Positions 18,348-27,086 of a DNA stretch of 64,000 nucleotides are shown one piece after another. Positions within the stretch are counted from its first letter, which is position 1, and each line of letters begins with the position of its first letter. The notes below the pieces were generated by a model that was given only the letters and a program-made list of their open reading frames with translations, was not told where the DNA came from and did no database searches. The translations under genes were made by a program, and so were the position numbers. This DNA comes from Myxacorys almedinensis A (GTDB lineage: Bacteria; Cyanobacteriota; Cyanobacteriia; Leptolyngbyales; Leptolyngbyaceae), in contig NZ_WVIE01000022.1 of assembly GCF_010091945.1 (NCBI RefSeq), positions 1-64,000 on the forward strand. Direction: 5' to 3'.

Positions 18348-20696
18348 ATGGGTGCAATGCTAGGACGACTGCTAGATGGACGGTATCAAATTGTGAGAGT
18401 ACTGGGCGCGGGCGGCTTTGGGCATACCTACATTGCTCAAGACACCAAACGACCGGGAAAGCCGATTTGTGTGCTCAAGCATTTGAGTTTTGCCACTCCT
18501 GACCCGGCAATCCTCAAACAAGCAAGGCGGATGTTTGTTGCCGAAGCAGAAACCTTAGAAAAATTGGGAAGGCACGATCAGATTCCGCAGTTGCTTGCTT
18601 ATTTTGAAGAAGATCACGAATTTTATTTAGTGCAAGAGTTTATAGAAGGACATCCCCTCAGTGACGAGTTGAGCGGCGGTCAAACGCGATCGCAAGACTG
18701 GGTGATTGACTACTTGGAAGATGTCTTGAAAACTCTAGAATTTGTTCACACTCACGGGGTGATTCACCGAGACCTAAAGCCAGAAAATTTGATTCGCCGC
18801 GATCGCGATCAAAAACTGGTTCTGATCGATTTTGGAGCCGTTAAAAGCATTGAAACCTCGATAACTGACCCTCACGCTGACACGACGATCAGCGTTCCGG
18901 TATACACCTCTGGCTATGCGTCTAGCGAACAGTGTCTAGGAAAACCTCGCGTTACAAGCGATCTATATTCTCTGGGAATGATTGCCATTCAGGCTCTGAC
19001 GGGCATTCGCCCAACTCAGTTGCCCCAAGATCCCCATACCTGTGAACTCCGATGGCGCAACCACGCCACGGTGCGCGAAGAGTTGGCAATCGTGCTTGAC
19101 CTGTTGACGAAATTTCATTTTGCCCAGCGCTATCAGTCGGCAACTCAGGCGTTAGAAGCCCTCCACCAAATCCAGGAAGAGTCGCTGTTTACCCAGGCAC
19201 CGCTTTCTCTGTTAGACACAAGCCGACCGCTAGGCTCAGTAGAGCGCCATTCTCCTGCGTCTACCCTGCAAGACTCACTCCCAAAACAACCCCGTCTCCC
19301 GCATCTAAAAATCGCCGCGATCGCAGTTGGCGCGATCGCAATGCTAGGCACATCGATGTGGGCCCTAACCCGACTGCCCAAGTCTGCCATTCCCGTGCCG
19401 GTTCTGGGTCAAACCATCGTTGAGATCAGTCCAGATTCAGACTTGGACAAGATCAGTTTTGGCGAACGAGTGTTGGGTCTCGGAGCCAACGTTCCGCTCA
19501 AGCAGGAAGCCGCCGATCAATTTGGGGCAGGCAAGTTTGAGCAAGCGATCGCATCGTTGGAAAAAGCCCGCCAGGCGGATGGCACTGATCCAGAAACGCT
19601 GATTTATCTAAACAATGCTCGCATTGCCCACGAAAAAACGTACACGATCGCTGCCGTTGTGCCGATTAGTACGCAGCCTCGCCCTGCCGCCGAACTGTTG
19701 CGGGGAGTGGCGCAGGCGCAAGAGCGGCTGAATAACGCAGGCGGTATTGATGGCATTAAATTGAGAGTTGCGATCGCCACAGATGACAACAATTCAGACA
19801 CGGCGCAGCGCATTGCCAAATCGTTGGTGAACGCTCCAGATGTGCTAGGGGTGATTGGGCATGGCACCAGCGATACGACCTTGGCAGGCGGAGAAATTTA
19901 TCAAGCGAGCGGACTCGTTGCGATCGCTCCAATTAGTTCTTCAACCGATCTGGCGACACTAAGCCAATCCGTGTTTCGGGCAATGCCAAGTGACAAGCGC
20001 CCAGCCAAACGCCTGGCAGATTACACTGTGAATCAGCTTAAGAAACGCAAAGTTGCCATTTTTTACAACTCTACGAGCAAGTACAGCACATCGCTGAAAA
20101 ACGCCTTTAAAGATGCGCTATTTTTTGGCAGCAAAGGCAGTGTTGACGAGATTGATTTTAATACTCCGGACTTTGAGCAGACCGCAACCGTTGAAGCCGC
20201 TATTCGGAGAGGGGCAGAAGTGCTGATGCTGGCTCCGGATGACAAGTTTATCGATCGCGCCTTGCTGGTCGTGGCTGCCAATCGGCGGCGGTTGCCCATG
20301 CTGGCAGGCGATGTTATGTTTTCACCCCGAATTTTAAATAATGGTGATGCGATCGCAGGCTTAACGATCGCCGTTCCTCACTACCAGTTGGAAATCGAAA
20401 AATCTCTGTTTCAACGGCAGTCAACCGATCTTTGGGGCATCTCCGTTAACTGGAGAACCGTGCTTGCCTACGATGCAACTCAAGCGCTGATCACCGCGCT
20501 CCAACAGTCTCCAACCCGCAACGGCATTCGCACCATTTTAGCCCGACCCGATTTTGTTGCACCCGGCGGCATCCGCCCCTTTAGTTTTTCAACCGAGGGC
20601 GATCGCGAAACAAAAATCGCGCTGATGAAAGTGACACCAACGCGATCAAAGACCAAAACTCAAGCAAAGCAGTACGAATTTCAGCCCATCAAGTAA
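18348..20696 (+). CDS. Ser/Thr protein kinase fused to a periplasmic solute-binding domain
   Basis: Domain order: Hanks-type kinase (residues ~10-275) with glycine loop LGAGGFGHTY, VLK lysine, catalytic HRDLKPENL (140-148) and DFGAVKS; a linker; one membrane span (about 321-341, KIAAIAVGAIAMLGTSMWAL); a TPR-like stretch (385-425); then a type 1 periplasmic-binding fold (about 432-775). The last resembles branched-chain amino-acid binding proteins (AAVVPISTQPRPAAELLRGVAQAQ, GVIGHGTSDTTLAGGEIY, APISSSTDLA). Kinase is cytosolic and binding domain outside, so it is a candidate one-piece nutrient sensor. All kinase catalytic residues appear intact. The ATG at 18357 (MLGRLLDGRYQ) is a good alternative start. 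The architecture is known from other cyanobacteria; the ligand is unknown. Confidence 0.92.
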   Translation: MGAMLGRLLDGRYQIVRVLGAGGFGHTYIAQDTKRPGKPICVLKHLSFATPDPAILKQARRMFVAEAETLEKLGRHDQIPQLLAYFEEDHEFYLVQEFIEGHPLSDELSGGQTRSQDWVIDYLEDVLKTLEFVHTHGVIHRDLKPENLIRRDRDQKLVLIDFGAVKSIETSITDPHADTTISVPVYTSGYASSEQCLGKPRVTSDLYSLGMIAIQALTGIRPTQLPQDPHTCELRWRNHATVREELAIVLDLLTKFHFAQRYQSATQALEALHQIQEESLFTQAPLSLLDTSRPLGSVERHSPASTLQDSLPKQPRLPHLKIAAIAVGAIAMLGTSMWALTRLPKSAIPVPVLGQTIVEISPDSDLDKISFGERVLGLGANVPLKQEAADQFGAGKFEQAIASLEKARQADGTDPETLIYLNNARIAHEKTYTIAAVVPISTQPRPAAELLRGVAQAQERLNNAGGIDGIKLRVAIATDDNNSDTAQRIAKSLVNAPDVLGVIGHGTSDTTLAGGEIYQASGLVAIAPISSSTDLATLSQSVFRAMPSDKRPAKRLADYTVNQLKKRKVAIFYNSTSKYSTSLKNAFKDALFFGSKGSVDEIDFNTPDFEQTATVEAAIRRGAEVLMLAPDDKFIDRALLVVAANRRRLPMLAGDVMFSPRILNNGDAIAGLTIAVPHYQLEIEKSLFQRQSTDLWGISVNWRTVLAYDATQALITALQQSPTRNGIRTILARPDFVAPGGIRPFSFSTEGDRETKIALMKVTPTRSKTKTQAKQYEFQPIK

Positions 20697-20704
20697 TGTA
20701 AGGG

Positions 20705-21049
20705 TTAGTTTTGCGGAGACGCAGGCACTGCTGCCGGAACGCTCTGAGGCTGCTGAAAGCGCAGACGCTGCTGTTCTCTAAAAGAGCGAGCCGCAGAATC
20801 TAAATTTTCGCGCTGTTGAGCCTGAAAGGCAGCCGGATCAAGCGGACCTTGCGACAACTGCTGGATCAATTGCATTAGCCCGGTGGTGTTTGCATCGCCA
20901 CGGTTGTTAAACAAGTCGTTCAATGTATTGCTAGATTGAGGATCTCGAAGCAGATCCGCACTGTTTGGCGTTTGGGCAACGGCTTGAGATGCGATCGCAA
21001 CCCCTAACCCCACTCCCACAAATAAACTTAAAGCAAACGTCTTTGCCAT
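20705..21049 (-). CDS. small secreted protein of unknown function
   Basis: A 114-residue product with a clear Sec signal peptide (MAKTFALSLFVGVGLGVAIASQAVAQ, cleavage likely after AVA). The mature part is Gln/Asn/Arg-rich, about 88 residues, with a predicted helix (LDSAARSFREQQRLRF). It is convergent with the kinase gene (8-bp gap) and precedes the ABC permease on the minus strand only across 100 bp downstream. I do not recognise the family. Confidence 0.65.
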   Translation of the reverse strand: MAKTFALSLFVGVGLGVAIASQAVAQTPNSADLLRDPQSSNTLNDLFNNRGDANTTGLMQLIQQLSQGPLDPAAFQAQQRENLDSAARSFREQQRLRFQQPQSVPAAVPASPQN

Positions 21050-21149
21050 AACCCTTGGCTCCCGCTAGGTAATCTTGAACGTTTTTAGTAATACTGCAAT
21101 TCTACTCAAGACGGAGATTTCTGAAAATTGTTTCCCAAAAGAGTATTTC

Positions 21150-22031
21150 TCAAGCGAGGCGACGCCGGAGCAACGGCTGGATGCTCGATAAAGCAACGAC
21201 GCAAAAGCCAACCAAGATCAGTAGCGCACCGCCTAGCGAAACAGTTCCCCAAGGAGCCTGCATAATGGTGCTGCTAAAACTCCAATCGCTATGGAGATAC
21301 ACATAGCGAATCGGTTCGATCGCATAGCTCAATGGGTTTAGTGTCGCCACAACTTGCAACCACCTGGGCATAAACGACAACGGGACGAGTGCCGTACTTG
21401 CAAACAAGAGTGGTAAATTTGTCACAAAGATAACGGCAATCAGTTCGATATGACCGGGCAATGCAAAGGCTAATCCTAAGCTTAACCCCGTCACGGCTAG
21501 CACAAGTAATAGAACGATGAATGCAACGAGGGCAAGCCCAAACACACTAGGTAACCCCGCTCCCAGAACGGCACTCATCCCGACGATCGCGGCGGTTTGG
21601 ATCAAACTTAGAGTAGTGATGAAAATTGCCGACGCCATCACAATCGAGAATCTTGAAGCGAGGGGCGCAACCAGTAGACGATTTAAAAAGCCAAACTCGC
21701 GATCGAACATGATCGGAAGTCCCGCATTTAGCGCCCCCCCAAACGCCGTAAACACGATCACACCTGCGCCTAAAAATTGCCCATAGCTGACGCGATCGCC
21801 AAACAACCCTTGAGGCGCATTTTGAAATAAGGCTCCGAATAAGACCAGCCACATTAACGGTTGGATGATGCCTGCCGCTAACGTAGAGGGGCGGCGCTGA
21901 AGCTGAATAAATAAGCGACGAGTCAGTGCCAAGGTTTCTTGCACCACGTCTGCCACCAGGTTGGACTGAGGCAGATCTAAGCGGCGTGGTTCAGCAAGGT
22001 CAGTCTTGGCAGGGGTAATGGTGCGGCTCAT
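21150..22031 (-). CDS. ABC-2 type exporter permease
   Basis: A 293-residue membrane protein with six hydrophobic segments of the ABC-2 (DrrB-like) type, including QRRPSTLAAGIIQPLMWLVLFGALFQ and LNPLSYAIEPIRYVYLHSDW. It is the partner of the ATPase encoded 43 bp upstream. Substrate unknown; DrrAB-type pairs export lipids, drugs or polyketides. In this window the pair follows ctaA-ctaB on the same strand, so a function linked to oxidase or heme biogenesis is possible but only inferred. Confidence 0.9.
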   Translation of the reverse strand: MSRTITPAKTDLAEPRRLDLPQSNLVADVVQETLALTRRLFIQLQRRPSTLAAGIIQPLMWLVLFGALFQNAPQGLFGDRVSYGQFLGAGVIVFTAFGGALNAGLPIMFDREFGFLNRLLVAPLASRFSIVMASAIFITTLSLIQTAAIVGMSAVLGAGLPSVFGLALVAFIVLLLVLAVTGLSLGLAFALPGHIELIAVIFVTNLPLLFASTALVPLSFMPRWLQVVATLNPLSYAIEPIRYVYLHSDWSFSSTIMQAPWGTVSLGGALLILVGFCVVALSSIQPLLRRRLA

Positions 22032-22074
22032 ACAATAGTTTCCTTAGGGATACGACAGTGATACAACAGATGCA

Positions 22075-23112
22075 TCAGCGCATGTTTTGTTTTTTCTCAG
22101 TCTTTAAATCTCGATTGCCAGCAGCAGCAAGGTCGGCATCTAGCAGGGTGCGACCCGTCGCTGTGAGGTATACATCATCTAAGCTGGGGCGCGCCTGAGC
22201 AATGCCGAACGTAGGCAATCCAGCAGTTTGTAAGGCTTGCTGAACGCCAACCAACGCATCACTGTTGGGCGCAACGACTAAATTCAGAGAATTTCCCTGA
22301 GCCGCGTTGATAATTACTTCTTGAACAGTTGGCAGGGATTCTAGAAGAGACTTCGCGTGTTCGGCTTCGTCCATTGGAGAGAATTCTCGAATCCGCAGGG
22401 TGATGCGATCGCCGCCGACTTGATCTTTCAGGTCAGAAGGGGTGCCAGAGGCAATTACCGTGCCGCGATCGATAATAGCGACCCGATCGGCAAGCACATC
22501 AATTTCCTCTAAATAATGGCTGGTGATGAGAACGCTCGTTCCGGCTTCGCGCAGTTGCCGCAAGAAATTCCATACCGTGCTGCGGCTTTCGATATCGAGT
22601 CCGACGGTGGGTTCATCTAAAACCAAAACATCCGGCTGATGAAGCAATCCGGCGGCGAGGTCAAGCCGTTTTTTTAGACCCCCAGAATAGGTGCCGGTGC
22701 GCTTGTCTGCCCAGTCTTCTAGCCCTAGCAACGCGATCGTATCGGCGATCCGTTGTTTGGCGGCAGCGTTGGGGAGGTGATAGAGCGCTGCCTGCAACTC
22801 TAGAAGCTCTCGTCCGGTTAAGACTTTATCAAGCGCTACTTCTTGAGCAATGTATCCTAGCCGTTGCCGCGCCTGCCGTGGATTGTTAACGACAGAGATA
22901 CCAGAAACTTCGATTGTGCCAGCATCGGGTGCTGCTAAGGTACACAAGCACCGGAGCGTCGTTGTTTTCCCGGCTCCGTTGGGTCCTAGCAGTCCAAAAA
23001 TTTCGCCCGCTTCGACCTTCAGGGAGACATCTTTAACGGCTTCTACCGAGCCATAACGCTTCTGGAGTTTTTCGATTAAGACCGCAGGCATCATCGGCAC
23101 TCCTCTATACAA
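22075..23112 (-). CDS. ABC transporter ATP-binding protein (DrrA-like)
   Basis: A 345-residue ATPase with Walker A GPNGAGKTTT, signature YSGGLKKRLDLAAGLL, Walker B VLVLDEPTVGLD and the switch His in SHYLEEID. The C-terminal ~110 residues after the core (LRIREFSPMDEAEHAKSLLESL ...) are the extra domain typical of DrrA-type ATPases. The first residues MYRGVPM may not be translated: MMPAVLIEKLQKRYG (7th-8th codon) is the more usual start. It is followed at 43 bp by its permease, and separated from ctaB by about 200 bp. Confidence 0.92.
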   Translation of the reverse strand: MYRGVPMMPAVLIEKLQKRYGSVEAVKDVSLKVEAGEIFGLLGPNGAGKTTTLRCLCTLAAPDAGTIEVSGISVVNNPRQARQRLGYIAQEVALDKVLTGRELLELQAALYHLPNAAAKQRIADTIALLGLEDWADKRTGTYSGGLKKRLDLAAGLLHQPDVLVLDEPTVGLDIESRSTVWNFLRQLREAGTSVLITSHYLEEIDVLADRVAIIDRGTVIASGTPSDLKDQVGGDRITLRIREFSPMDEAEHAKSLLESLPTVQEVIINAAQGNSLNLVVAPNSDALVGVQQALQTAGLPTFGIAQARPSLDDVYLTATGRTLLDADLAAAGNRDLKTEKKQNMR

Positions 23113-23243
23113 TTCTTAATACGCAGGTTTCCCTATATTGTAGTGCTTTCGGTCATCAAGGTGACGGGGAATCAGGGTGTGGAGCAGCGACCCTAAAACC
23201 GAAGATGACTCACTTCTAGTTGGCGATCAAAGGGTGCAAATTG

Positions 23244-23263
23244 CCCTCTCCCGCAGGAGAGGG
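23244..23263. repeat. short perfect hairpin in the ctaB-ABC spacer
   Basis: CCCTCTCC-CGCA-GGAGAGGG is an 8-bp perfect inverted repeat with a 4-nt loop, in the 208-bp spacer between ctaB and the ATPase gene. No T run follows on the minus strand, so it is a weak terminator candidate. It may be a dispersed intergenic palindrome. Confidence 0.55.
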
Positions 23264-23320
23264 AGCCAAAAATTGGGCGGCTCTGCAAGAGAGCAGAGTT
23301 TTGCCAGAGTGCCAGATGAG

Positions 23321-24280
23321 CTACCACAATCTAGTGATTTGAGTTGCGATCGCGCCTACAAGGTGGCGAGTCACGGGCAAGCTATCAATCCCCATGCCTG
23401 CACACAGCAGCATCATGTAGAAAATTGAGTACTTGAACGCTGACCGAGCAACTTGCAGATCCGACGACGCCTGCATTAGGTTCCAGGCTTTCTGAACAAA
23501 AATGCCATTGAGCACCAGCGCGATCGCGGCGTATACCACGCCCATCACATGTAATGGGTACACCAGCAGCAATGTAGCCGGAATCAACGACAGCGTATAG
23601 TAGAAAATCTGGCGACTGGTAGACTCGTTGCCGACAACCACAGGCATCATCGGCACTCCGACCTTGGCATAATCGTCGCGGATGAGGATCGCCAACGCCC
23701 AAAAGTGCGGCGGCGTCCACAAGCAAATGATCGCAAACAAAGCCCACGCTGCCCAGCTTAGCTCGCCCGTAACGGCTGCCCAGCCCACCAGCGGAGGAAT
23801 TGCACCTGCTGCACCACCAATCACAATATTTTGAGGGCTATGGCGCTTGAGCCAGTGCGTGTAAACCACCACATAAACGAGAATGCCCGACAGGGCTAAA
23901 CAGGCACTGAGCAAATTAGCAAACACCGTTAGCAGCGTAAACGAGGCAACCGCCAGCGCGATCGCAAAGATCAGCGCATCTCGCGGACTCACCCGACCCG
24001 ACGGCAGGGGGCGATCGCGCGTCCGCTCCATCACATCATCAATATCGCGATCGTAGAGACAGTTGATCGTGTTTGCCGACCCCGATGCGAAGGTGCCACT
24101 GAGCAGCGTCACCAATAGCAACACCGGGTCAACCTGCCCTTCTGCGGCGATCCACATCGCCCCAGCAGTGGTGATCAGCAACAGCAAAATAATCCGAGGT
24201 TTCGTGAGTTGAACGTAGCTTTGAAGGATGTGCAGAAAATCTTGATTGCGGCGTGAAACGCCTGTCATTGCATTTTGCAT
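23321..24280 (-). CDS. ctaB: protoheme IX farnesyltransferase (heme O synthase)
   Basis: Attaches a farnesyl group to heme b to make heme O, precursor of heme A for cytochrome c oxidase, in the membrane. The 319-residue, multi-span UbiA-family protein shows the prenyl-diphosphate motif [26 protein letters not shown] and the second Asp motif region [28 protein letters not shown]. It follows ctaA on the minus strand with a 102-bp gap. The pair diverges from the ctaCDE structural genes. Confidence 0.96.
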   Translation of the reverse strand: MQNAMTGVSRRNQDFLHILQSYVQLTKPRIILLLLITTAGAMWIAAEGQVDPVLLLVTLLSGTFASGSANTINCLYDRDIDDVMERTRDRPLPSGRVSPRDALIFAIALAVASFTLLTVFANLLSACLALSGILVYVVVYTHWLKRHSPQNIVIGGAAGAIPPLVGWAAVTGELSWAAWALFAIICLWTPPHFWALAILIRDDYAKVGVPMMPVVVGNESTSRQIFYYTLSLIPATLLLVYPLHVMGVVYAAIALVLNGIFVQKAWNLMQASSDLQVARSAFKYSIFYMMLLCAGMGIDSLPVTRHLVGAIATQITRLW

Positions 24281-24382
24281 TCGCGGATTCCATAAACGAG
24301 AGAGTAGAGACGTGATGAATCTCAGCCATCGGTGGGCGCGATCGCGATCTATCCAGCGCGATCACGCCGCCATCCATCACCC

Positions 24383-25342
24383 TTATTCCAAGATCACCAG
24401 CGTTTCGTCGGATAAGATTGGCGGCTGATGGGCTAAAACCGCATGATCCCGCAGCGCCAGAGCCGCAAACCCAATCAGCGTGCCCAACAGTGCCGCCCCA
24501 ATTGCCTGATGCGCCACGGTCAGAGGCTCTACCTGCAACCGCAGCCGAAAGGTAGCAACCCCCAGCGTAATCTGCAATATCAGCAGCAAAGCCGCCCCAT
24601 TTGCCAACCGGCGCAGCGCAAACGAGAGTGCCGGAGTCCGCCATGCCAGCATCACCAGGGTCAGCACCGCGATCGTAGGCGGCACAACGCCGGCAAGATG
24701 GCTATTCATCACCGTACAGAGGGTTGAAGTTCCCAAACATTGGTGCAACGCCCACTGAGACGACACCAAGCCCCCTAAAATGCTCTGCGCGTACACCAGC
24801 ACCGCCGCACTGACGCCCACCCAGCGCAGTTTACCCACCGTTCCGACCCCTTTGTAAGCCACCAACGAGGCACCGATCGCCAGCAGAGTTCCAAAAAATA
24901 GGAGACCCGTCCCCAAGTGAGCCGTGACAATATCAAAGCGGAGTAACTCCGTCACGGTCAGCCCGCCTAAAATGCCTTGGAAGATCACCAGAAACAGGGC
25001 AAAACTCGCTGCCCAAGGCGTCCAGGTTGGCAAATCGCGGCGAAACCACCATGCCACCGCGCACAGCGCGATCGCGCCCACACCAATGGTAGTGGCGACC
25101 AGGCGATGAAACCATTCTAGAAAAACCTGGAGATTCATCTGCTGACGCGGCACGAGTTCCCCATAGCATAGGGGCCAATCTGGGCACGACAACCCCGCAT
25201 TCATCACACGAGTTGCGCTGCCTAACGCCATCAGAAAAAGCGTCGCGATCGCTAATCCAAAAACAAATCGCGTCATCCCCATTCTGACGAGGGCAGACGG
25301 GGGCAGAGACTCAGGGGAAGAGTAAAGGATAGAATTTGACAT
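24383..25342 (-). CDS. ctaA: heme A synthase
   Basis: Oxidises the heme O methyl group to the formyl of heme A. The 319-residue membrane protein has about eight spans, with conserved RVMNAGLSCPDWPLCYG near residue 45, EWFHRLVATTIG with its heme-ligand His, TAHLGTGLLFFG and VAHQAIGAALLG. It is first in the minus-strand group ctaA-ctaB and diverges from ctaC across 540 bp, which should hold both promoters. Confidence 0.96.
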   Translation of the reverse strand: MSNSILYSSPESLPPSALVRMGMTRFVFGLAIATLFLMALGSATRVMNAGLSCPDWPLCYGELVPRQQMNLQVFLEWFHRLVATTIGVGAIALCAVAWWFRRDLPTWTPWAASFALFLVIFQGILGGLTVTELLRFDIVTAHLGTGLLFFGTLLAIGASLVAYKGVGTVGKLRWVGVSAAVLVYAQSILGGLVSSQWALHQCLGTSTLCTVMNSHLAGVVPPTIAVLTLVMLAWRTPALSFALRRLANGAALLLILQITLGVATFRLRLQVEPLTVAHQAIGAALLGTLIGFAALALRDHAVLAHQPPILSDETLVILE

Positions 25343-25882
25343 CTGAAAAATCTATTAGTTCCGGTTTCTGTAGAGAAAATAAAAGTTCACGGAAATCGGA
25401 GCAGGTGCTCTCATTTCTACTTTAGTGATGGAATCTTGAATCCAACCAGGCTTTCGGAAATTCTTCGGATTCTAAATCGCTCAGCCTCAGAAATTTAAGA
25501 CCATTTCTTTTGAACTCCATTTGATCCCAAAAAAAAGGTTAAGGATACTTCCTCAGAAGGATAGATCAAAAGATGCTTGGCGTACCGTTGAGATAGAGAA
25601 CACCTGCATCTCTGAGCGCGATCGCGCTCAGTTTGGCGTTTTAGTAGGATTCAAACGGAATCCAGCCCACCGTGTTTTCGCGTTACTATCTAACTCAGGC
25701 GTTCTCTAAAACCACACCCCAGAACTCAAGCAAGCCGGGAACTCAAGGTTTTAACCGGTTAGGCTCCGAGCAAACAAACTGAGAGACGGCAAACCACCCA
25801 TAATTAGCCCTCTAAGTTGTTTCTCTCGATAGGTCTCTAAACTTTCCGATCCCCAGTCCCTAATGAATGAGAGTGATGAGCC
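25343..25882. promoter_or_regulatory. 540-bp divergent control region of ctaA and ctaC
   Basis: No credible ORF is present (track ORF 25521-25709 has no recognisable features and lacks context). The stretch must carry the promoters for heme A synthesis on the minus strand and the oxidase operon on the plus strand. I could not pick out -10/-35 elements with confidence. Co-control from this region is an inference. Confidence 0.45.
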
Positions 25883-26992
25883 GTGAATATCCCAAGTCAA
25901 ATTACAACGCTTCTAGCTGGCATTATTTTGACCCTGATCAGCTTTTGGTATGGTCAAAATCATAATCTGCTCCCCGTAGCAGCCTCTAGAAATGCGGCAT
26001 CGGTCGATAACCTGTTTGATGCCATGCTCACGATCGGGACAGGCATCTTTCTGTTAGTGAGCGGAATTTTGATTTATAGCGCCATCAAGTTTAGACGCCA
26101 GCCAGACGATATTAGCGACGGGCCGCCTGTACACGGCAACATTCCCCTAGAAATTCTCTGGACAGCGATTCCTGCCATTCTTGTGTTAGGGATTTCCGTC
26201 TACAGCTTTGATGTCTATACGACTCAGGGCGGCATGGATCCCATGGATCACTCCATGGCACACGGAAAAGCTCACCATCCGATGGCGGCAAACCCAGGGA
26301 GTGCCGTTGCAGCAACTCTGGTGGCTCAAGCCGATCCAAACCAGCAGCAAGCTGAATCGGTGTTGCAAGATCCAGCCACAAACGCGGTGCGTGAAGATAT
26401 TCCTCAACGGAAGGATGCACCTGCCTTAGGCACCGTTTCACCCCGGGTCGGGGCATCTCCAGACAATTCGGGAACGCCGCCTCAGTTAGTGATCAATGCC
26501 ACAGGCATGCAGTATGCGTGGCTATTTACCTATCCGGGCACTGAGGTGGTTGCCGGAGAACTGCACGTCCCCCTCGATCGCGATGTCCTAATCAATCTGT
26601 CTGCCAACGATGTTCTCCATGCCTTTTGGGTTCCAGAATTTCGCCTAAAGCAAGACGCTGTTCCCGGACGCCAAACCGAGATTCGGTTCACGCCCACCAA
26701 AGCTGGGGAATATCCCCTCATTTGCGCGGAGTTGTGCGGTGCCTACCACGGTGCGATGAAAACGATCGTAGTTGTAGAACCCCAAGAAGCCTACGATAGC
26801 TGGCTTCAGAGTCAGCAAGTTGCGAGTGCTGAGACGCGAGATCGGGCAGTTGCTGGAACGGTGCATCCTGCGCTAATCGCCGCGAACCCTGCCACCCTGA
26901 CCGATGAACAATATCTCGCTCCCTATGCCCACGATATGGGCATTGACGCTGCAATGCTTGACCAGCTTCGCCCTCACCAAAGTCATTCCTAG
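25883..26992 (+). CDS. ctaC: cytochrome c oxidase subunit II, with a long Met/His-rich insertion
   Basis: Carries the CuA centre that takes electrons from cytochrome c or plastocyanin. Two membrane spans (about 5-25 and 48-68, with a third hydrophobic stretch 91-109) precede a cupredoxin domain. CuA ligands are visible: H246 (DVLHAFWVPEF) and C281, E283, C285, H289, M292 (CAELCGAYHGAM). At 369 residues it is long for the family, because ~85 residues (about 112-198) are inserted between the last span and the cupredoxin fold. The insert begins with GGMDPMDHSMAHGKAHHPM and continues Gln/Pro-rich. The start is GTG at 25883. First gene of ctaC-ctaD-ctaE. Confidence 0.96.
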   Translation: MNIPSQITTLLAGIILTLISFWYGQNHNLLPVAASRNAASVDNLFDAMLTIGTGIFLLVSGILIYSAIKFRRQPDDISDGPPVHGNIPLEILWTAIPAILVLGISVYSFDVYTTQGGMDPMDHSMAHGKAHHPMAANPGSAVAATLVAQADPNQQQAESVLQDPATNAVREDIPQRKDAPALGTVSPRVGASPDNSGTPPQLVINATGMQYAWLFTYPGTEVVAGELHVPLDRDVLINLSANDVLHAFWVPEFRLKQDAVPGRQTEIRFTPTKAGEYPLICAELCGAYHGAMKTIVVVEPQEAYDSWLQSQQVASAETRDRAVAGTVHPALIAANPATLTDEQYLAPYAHDMGIDAAMLDQLRPHQSHS

Positions 26993-27086
26993 ATTTTGAT
27001 CATTCCTAAACTTAAGGTAATAGCCAGTTGGCTTAGTTGATAGACATCGGGTATCTCTATCCCCCGCACCCCCTACATCTCTCGTT

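Noticed and set aside
24129-24644. 171-aa minus-strand ORF across the ctaA-ctaB junction
   Set aside because: It is an out-of-frame shadow of ctaB and ctaA with Gly/Ala-rich reading typical of such frames.
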